From the NCBI RefSeq assembly GCF_022063185.1, contig NZ_CP091913.1, positions 2,853,501-2,917,500 on the forward strand: a stretch of DNA of 64,000 nt. Reading direction: 5' to 3'. How positions within the stretch are numbered: position 1 is the first letter of the stretch; each line of letters opens with the position of its first letter. Origin of the DNA: Nostoc sp. UHCC 0870 (GTDB lineage: Bacteria; Cyanobacteriota; Cyanobacteriia; Cyanobacteriales; Nostocaceae). A model generated the notes under the pieces. That model was given only the letters and a program-made list of their open reading frames with translations. It had not been told where the DNA came from and made no database searches. Of the stretch, positions 55,409 through 63,403 are shown piece by piece. The translations under genes and the position numbers were made by a program.

Positions 55409-55504
55409 GATTAGTCACTTCTTTCTTTTGCTTTTTTATTTGATTGTTCTAGAGGGGTTGTGACTGCGGAATCTCGAAAATCGTTTGCTTGTAGAAGACT
55501 TTGG

Positions 55505-55626
55505 AAGATTAAACCTCTTGCATAAATGCTGAAGCTGTCATGTTGAGCGAAGCGAAACATCTCAAAGATTATACATTTCATTCAGAATGACACATCTCAT
55601 TTTCGGACTTTTGCAAGAGGTCTATC
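55505..55626. mobile_element. MITE-like element with terminal inverted repeats
   Basis: GATTAAACCTCTTGCA at about 55507-55522 is the inverted match (one or two differences) of TGCAAGAGGTCTATC at 55612-55626. The inner part has GCTGTCATGTTGAGCGAAGC and TTCAGAATGACA, also inverted in part. About 120 bp, no ORF. It follows the heptamer array in the pdxJ spacer. Confidence 0.55.
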
Positions 55627-55701
55627 GTTCTTAGAAGTCAGGATACTTACCATGAATGATTTTCTTAATTGTGAATTGTGAATTGTAAATTTTGAATTGT
55701 T

Positions 55702-56418
55702 ATGACCGCAACACAATCTAACGAGCTTCCGCTTTGGGTACAGGACAGAGATACAGTTATCGCCGAAAGCAGTGATGCTCTGTGGCGTTATGATGCTCCT
55801 CCAGATTATTCTCGCTCCAATGAGAATTTAGCCAAAGAGAGTACACGGAATCATCTTGAGGGTACACTGGAGGCGATCGTTCAAAATTTAGTTAGAACCT
55901 TTGAGATGGAGGTATCTTTCAAAACTGACCCGCAGCAGTGGTTGTCAGTTGTAAATGACCAGTTTCGCATCAGTACCAATGGGGGAGACGAGTTTACCGC
56001 AGCAGATGTATCAGCCCAAGGTACTTACAATTTATTCATGGCGGATTCTGAGCATTACAAAGCCTCTGAAGAAAGCTTTGAATCATCGGCTAAACTCTTT
56101 CAATCTACGTTTCCCCAAGGTTTCCCTTGGGAAGTCCTAGAAGTGTACTCAGGCCCACCAACTGTCACCTTTAAGTGGCGACACTGGGGACATTTTCAAG
56201 GCGCATACAAAGACTATGCACCAACAGGAGAAACAGTAGAAGTTATCGGCTTGAGCATTGCTCATGTCACCGATGACTTGAAGATTGTTTCTTTGGAACA
56301 CTACTTTGACAACACGCTGTTTTTAGAAAAATTAACAGCCGGCGGTAAAGTAGGTAATGAAAGCACAGGAAAAGCTTGTCCGTTTAGTTCTTGGTTCAAA
56401 AAATCCCCCAAGAAGTAA
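55702..56418 (+). CDS. NTF2/SnoaL-like protein
   Basis: The 238-residue protein has the cone-shaped alpha+beta pattern of SnoaL/NTF2-like proteins: an early helix region (NLAKESTRNHLEGTLEAIVQ), FEMEVSFKTDPQQWLSVVND, and VTFKWRHWGHFQGAYKDYAP with VIGLSIAHVTDDLKIVSLEH and YFDN near the end of the domain. The C-terminal tail contains a CPF segment and ends KKSPKK, with many basic residues. There is no signal peptide or membrane segment. Members of this fold are enzymes or binding proteins and I cannot infer the ligand. It is a single gene between two repeat-rich spacers. Confidence 0.7.
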   Translation: MTATQSNELPLWVQDRDTVIAESSDALWRYDAPPDYSRSNENLAKESTRNHLEGTLEAIVQNLVRTFEMEVSFKTDPQQWLSVVNDQFRISTNGGDEFTAADVSAQGTYNLFMADSEHYKASEESFESSAKLFQSTFPQGFPWEVLEVYSGPPTVTFKWRHWGHFQGAYKDYAPTGETVEVIGLSIAHVTDDLKIVSLEHYFDNTLFLEKLTAGGKVGNESTGKACPFSSWFKKSPKK

Positions 56419-56427
56419 GGTAGTGGT

Positions 56428-56456
56428 GTTAGCGTTAGCGCGGCGTTTAGCCGGTG
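56428..56456. repeat. 29-bp dispersed repeat
   Basis: The core GCGCGGCGTTTAGCCGGTG also occurs at 21169-21197, and the 29-bp copies differ at one position. Confidence 0.7.
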
Positions 56457-56493
56457 CTGACTAAAGTTTTCCATTAAACGTAGGTTGGGTTAA

Positions 56494-56667
56494 GAGGTTG
56501 TTTGAAAAGTGGTTCGCTGTGATTTTAATTACATTATTACCCCCCTTAATCCCCCCTTGTAAAGGTGGGAAACAAGAAAAATCTAGTTCCCTCCCCTTTA
56601 TAAGGGGAGGGTTAGGGAGGGGTAAAACAATATTTGATACATCAATCAAGACTTTTCAAACATCCTC
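56494..56667. mobile_element. 174-bp MITE inserted into a palindromic repeat
   Basis: The ends GAGGTTGTTTGAAAAGT (from 56494) and ACTTTTCAAACATCCTC (to 56667) are inverted repeats with one mismatch. TAA flanks both sides (56491-56493 and 56668-56670). The outer flanks GGTTGGGT and GCGCAGCGCAACCCAAC together rebuild the palindrome that is intact at 22406-22432, so the empty site is known and TAA is the duplicated target. The inside holds another repeat with a CCCTCCCC/GGGGAGGG-type hairpin. It has no ORF and must have moved with a transposase from elsewhere. Confidence 0.85.
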
Positions 56668-56813
56668 TAAGCGCAGCGCAACCCAACATCAATCTCAAGT
56701 GTTGGGTTTCCTTACGTCAAACGCCATTCGCCTCAAGTCGGGAGACCCGTCCAAGGCGGTGGCTTCCCAACCTACCCTAATTTTTTAATCAGCACTAAAT
56801 TTTTTGTGGTAGT

Positions 56814-59348
56814 TCACAACCAATTACCAACTAATACATAAGCAGCCCAGTAACCAGGGCGACTATAATTAGGATACTGGGTTAATAATTTTACTTGAGC
56901 GCGACGCAAGGCTTCTGCTTTAGTCACTTTACTATTGACTAATTCATTGTAAAATTCACCAATTAAGATCGCAGTAGATTGATCATCGATGTGCCATAGT
57001 GAAGCGACTGTGCTACGTGCGCCTGCTTTGATGGCTGCACCTGCCAAGCCTAATGTAGCACGATTATCACCTGTGGCAGTCTGGCAGGCACTCAAAACTA
57101 ATAATTCTATTGTTTGCGGACTAGTTTCACTCTGAGAGCGAAGTAAATTATCGAACTGTAAAACATTGATAGAACCATCGTTAGCTAGAATAAAAGTATC
57201 TTCTGGGCGAGAACTAAATTGTCCGTGAGTCGCCAAATGTAAGACATTAAACGGAACAGTATTGACATTTTTTTCTAAAGTAATGCTAGTAAAGTCTTTA
57301 TTTAGTAGTTTTTTGGTAGATGCGCCTGTTTGAGCAATGAGGTCAAATTCTAACTTGATTCCTGGTAAGGGTGGGAATGTGGGAAAATCTGGCGGTGGTT
57401 GTACTAAACCCGCAGCCAGTACATTCACAGGTTTTTGAGCCAGAGGGTTGGGAGCTAATAGCTGAAGCCCTAAACTGAGAGCAACAGCGTATTTTTCTAC
57501 TAAATATTTCTCGCCGTCGTAAAGCGCAGCTAAGGGTATATTTTTTAATGCTCCGTCTAGTACAAATACTAGAGTATTAACTTTACTTGTGGCTAAATCA
57601 GATTCTATAGGTTTAATTAACCAGTTATAAATTTCTTGGGAAAGGGTTTGTATTTCCTCCGTTCTATCTGGTTCTAAGATGTATTCCCGTAGTTGTACTA
57701 AGGTGCGCTCAACTTCCACCTGGGATTTGTTAACTGTATAATGGCGCAGTGGTTGCTGCGGAATTTTGACAATTACTTGCAGTTGTTCTGGCAGAATAAT
57801 TGGATAGAGTATGGCAGTGTTGGGATTTTCCTTGTCTACTACTTGATCTAAAAGTACCCTTTGCCCTTGTAAACAAGCCTCTCGGAAAAAATTATCAATT
57901 TCTGCCAACTGTAACGCTTCTATGCGGGTTCTAGCTTTCTCTAAGGTTTGAATGTCTGGTTTTTCACCAGAATTTTGCAACAGTAAAGCTACCGACTCAC
58001 GATAAACTGGCTCTACATTGTCGCGGAAATTAAATTGGATATCTTGATTAACTGCTACTAAATCAGTACGCAGCGACTCCAATGTTTCTATCGTTGCGTC
58101 GTAAGCTGCGATCGCTCCTGTAAAATTACTTTGGGCTTTTAATAATCTACCCATCTGCCATTGCCATAAATAACTAATTTCTGGCGCATTGCTGGTTTGC
58201 GCCAATATCAAAGCCTGTTGTGTCAGGCTAATAGCATCAGTAATTTGTTGTGTTTTTTCATACAAACCACCCAAATTACCTAAAGCATAGGCTTCAGCGC
58301 GGATATCTTTTAAACTCCGGGATTGCTGTACAGCCGTCCCCAGGAGTTGAGCGATTTGGGATGTGGGAGTATTTAAACTACCCAAATTGTGAGCCAAGTT
58401 AATGTGGGCGTAAATTGAGGGGCGTGAGGGCGGAAGTTGTGCCAGTAGAGATTGAATTTCAGGAATTAAACTTTGTGCGGCTGCAAATTGTTTTTCCGCG
58501 ATTAATAAATTGAGATGATTAAGTCTGGCTTTAACTTTTGTTAGGGGTGAAATTGACGTATCAAATGTTTGTTGATAGAATGCGATCGCCTGAGTATTTT
58601 TCTGTTGAATTCGTGCATTATTCCCTAAGCTGAGTAAACTTAAAGCAATATTTTCTGGTAATTTCAACCTTCTATAAATTGCTAAACTTTGTTCTAAAGC
58701 TAGGCGAGATTTTTCTAACTCTCCCACATTTTCTAAGGTATCACCAAGGGAAAGCAAAACTGCTGCCTTCGCCAAAGAATCACCTTGAGATTCTAGAGTT
58801 TTGTTTACTAGTTCTAATTTTTCAATAGCTTGCTTATTAAAACCTTGACTTCGTAATGCTTGAGCTTGAGAAAGTAAAGCCAAAGCAATACCCTTTTTAT
58901 CTCCTAGCTTCGTGTAAATATCTTCAGTTTGTTTCCAAGTAACAAGAGATGCTTCCGCCTGACCTGTCAAAAGTTGTAAACGTCCTTGAATATCTAGAGT
59001 TTGAGCTAATACAGTAAAATTTTTATTACTTGTGCCTTGTAAAGCCAAACTTTTAGTAATAGATATATGTGCTTGTTTCCAATCACCAATTTGTTGATAA
59101 GCTAGTGCTAAATTACTCAAAGCTACAGATTGTTTTAAACTATCTCCCTGCTGTTCATAATCTTGGACAGCCTGCTTTAAAATTTGTACTGCCTCAGCAA
59201 ATCTACCACTTTCATATAAGATTTGGCTTTCAACAACTTTCGATGGTGAATTTTGACTTATAGAACTACTTGCTAAAGCCGGAGTCACTATAATACAAAT
59301 ACTCAACACAACCAGCAACCAAAAATTAATAAACTTCTTCTTCACCAC
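56814..59348 (-). CDS. Exported TPR-CHAT caspase-like protein 2
   Basis: The 844-residue protein starts best at GTG 59348 (AAGGGAG 6 bp upstream), which gives a clean signal peptide (KKKFINFWLLVVLSICIIVT, ending ALASS); in-frame ATGs at 59402 and 59444 would bury it and overlap the upstream gene. TPR-like repeats fill about residues 40-440 (YESGRFAEAVQILKQAVQDY, then SNLALAYQQIGDWKQAHISI). The CHAT domain (about 560-844) has His708 (VLHLATHGQFSS) and Cys755 (LLVLSACQTATG), the likely catalytic dyad. The protein is a paralogue of the one at 37404. It is the last gene of a three-gene operon. Substrate unknown. Confidence 0.9.
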   Translation of the reverse strand: MVKKKFINFWLLVVLSICIIVTPALASSSISQNSPSKVVESQILYESGRFAEAVQILKQAVQDYEQQGDSLKQSVALSNLALAYQQIGDWKQAHISITKSLALQGTSNKNFTVLAQTLDIQGRLQLLTGQAEASLVTWKQTEDIYTKLGDKKGIALALLSQAQALRSQGFNKQAIEKLELVNKTLESQGDSLAKAAVLLSLGDTLENVGELEKSRLALEQSLAIYRRLKLPENIALSLLSLGNNARIQQKNTQAIAFYQQTFDTSISPLTKVKARLNHLNLLIAEKQFAAAQSLIPEIQSLLAQLPPSRPSIYAHINLAHNLGSLNTPTSQIAQLLGTAVQQSRSLKDIRAEAYALGNLGGLYEKTQQITDAISLTQQALILAQTSNAPEISYLWQWQMGRLLKAQSNFTGAIAAYDATIETLESLRTDLVAVNQDIQFNFRDNVEPVYRESVALLLQNSGEKPDIQTLEKARTRIEALQLAEIDNFFREACLQGQRVLLDQVVDKENPNTAILYPIILPEQLQVIVKIPQQPLRHYTVNKSQVEVERTLVQLREYILEPDRTEEIQTLSQEIYNWLIKPIESDLATSKVNTLVFVLDGALKNIPLAALYDGEKYLVEKYAVALSLGLQLLAPNPLAQKPVNVLAAGLVQPPPDFPTFPPLPGIKLEFDLIAQTGASTKKLLNKDFTSITLEKNVNTVPFNVLHLATHGQFSSRPEDTFILANDGSINVLQFDNLLRSQSETSPQTIELLVLSACQTATGDNRATLGLAGAAIKAGARSTVASLWHIDDQSTAILIGEFYNELVNSKVTKAEALRRAQVKLLTQYPNYSRPGYWAAYVLVGNWL

Positions 59349-59376
59349 TCCCCACTCCCTTAAACAGAAACCCCTA

Positions 59377-60534
59377 CTAAAAACGTAAAATTTCAGGCTC
59401 ATACTCTCTCGGTAAAGGTATAACTTCCCAAACCAACCCTTCACCAGATTCCAACATCACCTCCACAGATAATTCTTCTACAGGAGTTATTGCTCTATCT
59501 TCATTATTGGGAAATTGTTGTAAATCTTCCGTCAGTAGCCTCAGTTCAAACCCGACAGGAATCATATTTTCTGGATTTGCACAGCGTAATTCAAAACGCC
59601 AAATTTGTTCATCTGGATTACCTTTAGGGAAAACTCTTAACTCATAAGTATTTCCAGCTACTAGTATTTGTCGAGATAAGCCGAGAATAGACTCTTGACT
59701 TTCTCGACTCCTCATTCCTGAAGATAGTGCGGTAAATTGCTGTCGTTTCCAGCCGAGTTGTTGAGCAAAATTTGATACACCTTCCTCAAGCCATTTTCCT
59801 ATGGATGCGGGTTGAACAATTCCTTGGCGCAACTCATACAAACGTTGTCGCCAACCGCCGTGTGCTATCAATGCTCCCCAAATAGGAAAGGGAACTTCTA
59901 GGCGGGGAAATTTGATATCTGCATTACTTAATCTTTGGAGTAAATTGTCTGCTTGGGTTTGGGGTAAAGGTGGTAGAGGTGCAACCGGCGCACGGGTGAT
60001 TTCTTCAGGAGATAATTGGCGAGTGACCCAGAGTACATTCAAATCTGAGATTAGATGATCAGATTCTAAACTGTAAGTGCGATCGCCTGCATCATAAACC
60101 CCCACAGTTTTCAGTTGTTGATGAGTTGTATAACCAAAAACTCGCATCCAGCCTGCATCTGAATTTAATTGCACCGCCAAGTAATAATCAGCCACCAATT
60201 CGGGAATATCTACCCATTCTTGAGGTACGCGCAACTCATCTACATCCATCGCTAAGGTAGGAAGTAACACCAAGCGCGAGTTATCAAAACTTATAGCCGT
60301 ACCGTTGACTACTTCCCAAAAACTCGGTAAAGCAGCCGTGTTGGGATGTACTCTAGCATGGGGTGTAATGTCCCCCTGCAACCAATCTAAAAACGTACTT
60401 AAACAAACATGATTAATCCAAGCACGCTGAAACCCACCAGACGTAGAGTAATTATGCTCTAGATTTGGTGATGTCTGAATCATTTCTAGAACCAAGTCAT
60501 TATCAACAGCGAAACCCACAGCAGCATCAAACAT
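59377..60534 (-). CDS. DUF1822 family protein
   Basis: The 385-residue protein matches the DUF1822 pattern seen widely in cyanobacteria: INHVCLSTFLDWLQGD near residue 40, LRVPQEWVDIPELVADYYLA near 107-126, MRVFGYTTHQQLKT, and the C-terminal part VSNFAQQLGWKRQQF with FRIELRCANPENM-type segments. No signal peptide, membrane span or catalytic motif is evident. It starts 4 bp after the sigma-like gene and ends 28 bp before the CHAT gene, so the three are almost surely co-transcribed. Function unknown; its constant place between a sigma-like and a CHAT gene suggests it links the two (inference). Confidence 0.85.
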   Translation of the reverse strand: MFDAAVGFAVDNDLVLEMIQTSPNLEHNYSTSGGFQRAWINHVCLSTFLDWLQGDITPHARVHPNTAALPSFWEVVNGTAISFDNSRLVLLPTLAMDVDELRVPQEWVDIPELVADYYLAVQLNSDAGWMRVFGYTTHQQLKTVGVYDAGDRTYSLESDHLISDLNVLWVTRQLSPEEITRAPVAPLPPLPQTQADNLLQRLSNADIKFPRLEVPFPIWGALIAHGGWRQRLYELRQGIVQPASIGKWLEEGVSNFAQQLGWKRQQFTALSSGMRSRESQESILGLSRQILVAGNTYELRVFPKGNPDEQIWRFELRCANPENMIPVGFELRLLTEDLQQFPNNEDRAITPVEELSVEVMLESGEGLVWEVIPLPREYEPEILRF

Positions 60535-60538
60535 AATC

Positions 60539-61699
60539 TCAAGAGGTTCTATAGTAATTGTTGAGCCATTCTTCCAGACTTTTACTTACGCCATCCACTA
60601 CGACAGATGTCGGCGAAATATGCAAACTATCGCTGCTCCACTGGGTTAAGGTAGTGAGTAATGAGCGTTTAATACTGCTCAGACGGCGAGAAACTGAATA
60701 TTGCTTAATTTCTAGCTGTTGGGCAATTTGTTGTTGAGTCAGCTTTTGCTCATAATAAGCTTGGAGTAATTTTTGAGACTGAATATCCAAAGCTGCTAAA
60801 GCATCTATTAAAACTTGGTTTAATTGTGCTTGTTGTGTTTGTCTAGTTGCAGCTTCCTCTTGGGCGATAATTTCTGTAAGTAATGATGCTGATAAATCTG
60901 CGGGTAATGTATCTAATAAATTACCTGATTCTTGCCCAGGAATAGGAGCATCTACAGATAAAAACTTGGGGTAAAGAAACTCTCGTACAGCTTTGGCGCA
61001 GGAACTCAGCCATTTGTCCAAAGTTTCTGGAGTCATTTGGCTTAAGCTTTGTCTATTATATAGCTGAGTAATTCCCTGCCATGTTGCAGTGTCCGGTTTT
61101 CCCAACTGACGGATAGTTTGACTCTCACTGGTGTAGAGTTCCTTAAAACATTCCCAAGCTAGGACGTAATTATTAATAATTTGACTATTAAAACCAGCAT
61201 GATTTAGGGAATTTAGCAACCGCTTGCGGCTAATTTTATGCAGTAAAGCCCAGTCAGTGCAGATATCTGCTTCCTTCCCCAGACGTAGGGAGTCTTTAAG
61301 AAAACGCTCAAAAGCATATTCTGCATAGCTTTTTAAGCTTGTGCTGTATTCAGGATTAAAATTTTTGAGGATTTTATAAATGCAGGAAATAGCCATCTGA
61401 AAACAATCAGCAACAGAAAATTGACTCGAAAAATTTACGGCTATTTTTCTAGCAACCCAGAAGCATACCTCTTGTAAATAAGCTGAAATATGCCCCACCG
61501 CTAGAGGACTAGATTCTATTTCCCAGATTTTGTACCAGTAAAGCACCCAAAAATGATCAGATGTCTGTTGTGGGTATTTTTCTAAGCACTTTTTGATACT
61601 TCTGTTCAGTTTGCTGTCTGTCACCCAAACACTGAACCTATCTGCATCAAACTGCATAAAGTTAGAGAAGGTTTCAATAATACCCTGTCGGGGTTGCAT
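60539..61699 (-). CDS. Sigma-70-like protein of the CHAT operon
   Basis: The 386-residue protein has a C-terminal helix-turn-helix like sigma region 4 (about residues 295-348: SQKLLQAYYEQKLTQQQIAQ, then VSRRLSSIKRSLL) and an N-terminal helical part (about 70-150, VADCFQMAISCIYKILKNFN, then LKSYAEYAFERFLKDSLRLG) that resembles a degenerate region 2. It is longer than ECF sigma factors and lacks an obvious region 3 of group 1/2 factors. It may be a true alternative sigma factor or only a sigma-derived DNA-binding protein. It is the first gene of a tight operon. The divergent RTX gene starts 260 bp away, so the shared spacer is a possible target. Confidence 0.8.
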   Translation of the reverse strand: MQPRQGIIETFSNFMQFDADRFSVWVTDSKLNRSIKKCLEKYPQQTSDHFWVLYWYKIWEIESSPLAVGHISAYLQEVCFWVARKIAVNFSSQFSVADCFQMAISCIYKILKNFNPEYSTSLKSYAEYAFERFLKDSLRLGKEADICTDWALLHKISRKRLLNSLNHAGFNSQIINNYVLAWECFKELYTSESQTIRQLGKPDTATWQGITQLYNRQSLSQMTPETLDKWLSSCAKAVREFLYPKFLSVDAPIPGQESGNLLDTLPADLSASLLTEIIAQEEAATRQTQQAQLNQVLIDALAALDIQSQKLLQAYYEQKLTQQQIAQQLEIKQYSVSRRLSSIKRSLLTTLTQWSSDSLHISPTSVVVDGVSKSLEEWLNNYYRTS

Positions 61700-61958
61700 G
61701 AAAATTTTGTGAGTATAGAAAATTAATAGTTTACGAATTTCTACTTAATTTTAGCATTTTCCACATTTTTCAAAAAAATTTTTCTTACTAGGTGCATAAA
61801 GACTAAAAGCCATCGTAGTAATGCTCAGAAGGAAGGTTCACTGAGACAACACTCAGAACTAAGTGCTGAGTAAAAAATACAAGGTTCATTAGGGACTACT
61901 TTCTTCAATATTTATCTAGCTTACGCATTAAAATTACACTCTCTCAGGAGAAATTAAC
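61700..61958. promoter_or_regulatory. Divergent spacer between sigma-like operon and RTX gene
   Basis: The 259-bp AT-rich gap must hold promoters in both directions. A short inverted CACTCAG/CTGAGTG-type repeat (ACTCAGAACTAAGTGCTGAGT, split as ACTCAG and CTGAGT arms) lies at about 61850-61872. No classical operator could be assigned. Confidence 0.4.
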
Positions 61959-63074
61959 ATGGCTACCATTATTGGAACTTCAGGCAACGACAACAATTCT
62001 TTTCAATTCGTTAATGGCCTACTTGTTTATCGGGCATCACTAGCAGGCACTGCACAAAATGACAGCATTTTCGGGCTTGCAGGTAATGATATCCTCTACG
62101 GTAACGGTGGTAATGATATCCTCAATGGTGGTACTGGTGCAGATAAAATGTACGGTGGCACTGGCAACGATACCTACTATGTCGATAATGTTGGCGATGT
62201 AGTCACCGAATATGCTTTTCAAGGTACGGATACAGTCCGTTCTTCCATTTCCTATACTCTCGGTGCTAACGTTGAAAACCTAACTCTAACTGGTACTGCC
62301 TACAGTGGATATGGCAACACCCTCAACAACGTCATATCGGGCAACAGTTATAACAACTACCTCTCCGGCGGTGCAGGTAATGATACCCTCTACGGTTACG
62401 GTGGCAATGATATTCTCGATGGTGGTACTGGTGCAGATAAAATGTACGGTGGCACTGGCAACGATACCTACTATGTCGATAATGTTGGTGATGTAGTCAC
62501 CGAGTACGCGTCACAAGGAGCTGATACAGTCCGTTCTTCCATTTCCTATGCTCTCGGTGCTAACGTTGAAAACTTAACTCTAACTGGTACTGCCTACAGT
62601 GGATATGGCAACACCCTCAACAATGTCATATCGGGCAACAATTCTAACAACTACCTCTCCGGCGGTGCAGGTAACGATACCCTCTACGGTAACGGTGGTA
62701 ATGATACTCTGCTGGGTTATACAGGTAATGACAAGCTCTACGGTGGCAGTGGTAATGACAAGCTCTATGGTGAAGCTGGTAATGACTGTCTAGTTGGCGG
62801 TTTTGGTAATGATACCCTTTGGGGTGGTGCTGGTGCAGATAAGTTTGTCTTCAATTCTAAGTTTGAAGGTGTAGACACTATTAAAGACTTTAGTTGGGGT
62901 GAAGGCGACAAAATTTGTCTTGGCTCATCCTTTGGCGCAACCTCAACTAACCAGATTTCCTACAACAGCCTCACTGGTGCATTATCTTTCCAAGGTACTG
63001 TATTTGCAATTCTCGAAAATAAACCTGCTGCTTTCTCTACTTCCCTGGATATCCAACTCAATTGCAACTGTTAA
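61959..63074 (+). CDS. RTX-type calcium-binding protein
   Basis: The 371-residue protein has no signal peptide and many glycine-rich nonapeptides (NDILYGNGGNDILNGGTGAD, GNDTLLGYTGNDKLYGGSGN and similar) that bind calcium in a parallel beta-roll. Two modules of 98 residues (DNA 62127-62420 and 62421-62714) are near-identical and contain YYVDNVGDVVTEYA and the VENLTLTGTAYSGYGN segment typical of cyanobacterial RTX proteins. The C-terminal part (about 300-371) ends with DKFVFNSKF, IKDFSWGEGDKI and a short Asn/Cys-rich tail, as for type I secretion substrates. GGAGAAA precedes the start. It probably is exported by a type I system encoded elsewhere. Confidence 0.9.
   Translation: MATIIGTSGNDNNSFQFVNGLLVYRASLAGTAQNDSIFGLAGNDILYGNGGNDILNGGTGADKMYGGTGNDTYYVDNVGDVVTEYAFQGTDTVRSSISYTLGANVENLTLTGTAYSGYGNTLNNVISGNSYNNYLSGGAGNDTLYGYGGNDILDGGTGADKMYGGTGNDTYYVDNVGDVVTEYASQGADTVRSSISYALGANVENLTLTGTAYSGYGNTLNNVISGNNSNNYLSGGAGNDTLYGNGGNDTLLGYTGNDKLYGGSGNDKLYGEAGNDCLVGGFGNDTLWGGAGADKFVFNSKFEGVDTIKDFSWGEGDKICLGSSFGATSTNQISYNSLTGALSFQGTVFAILENKPAAFSTSLDIQLNCNC
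62127..62714 (+). repeat. 294-bp tandem duplication in the RTX gene
   Basis: GGTGGTACTGGTGCAGATAA begins at 62127 and again at 62421 (294 bp, 98 codons, in frame). The copies are nearly identical for most of their length, then diverge into the C-terminal RTX block. Confidence 0.88.
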
Positions 63075-63087
63075 TTAGCTTGATAAT

Positions 63088-63114
63088 TGAAGGGTGCAAA
63101 GAAAGCACCCTTTG
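63088..63114 (+). terminator. Terminator after the RTX gene
   Basis: GGGTGC and GCACCC form a stem around AAAGAAA, followed by TTTGATACT. It lies about 17 bp after the stop codon. The rest of the gap to 63403 is AT-rich with no further signal. Confidence 0.7.
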
Positions 63115-63403
63115 ATACTACAGCTAATCACTAGTAACCAATTTACTAGACATAAATAGACAATCGTAGTCAAATATTTATTGCTCTCTAAATATTTTCT
63201 CGATAGCATCACTTGAAACCGAATCAGATATAAATCCTTATTCCTTGTCATCTAGCTAATTTTTTTCATAAAAAATTTATGTTGATCTAGTAGAAATACG
63301 GAAATTTATGATTTAATTATATCTGAGATACAAAAATCTTTGATATTAGCCTAAATAGTCATCTACAGCAAACTAATTTAACAGAAGCTTCGGAGGAAGT
63401 TTG

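Noticed and set aside
56461..56788. Short ORFs on both strands around 56.6 kb
   Set aside because: They run through the MITE and its inner repeat; no start signals or domain.
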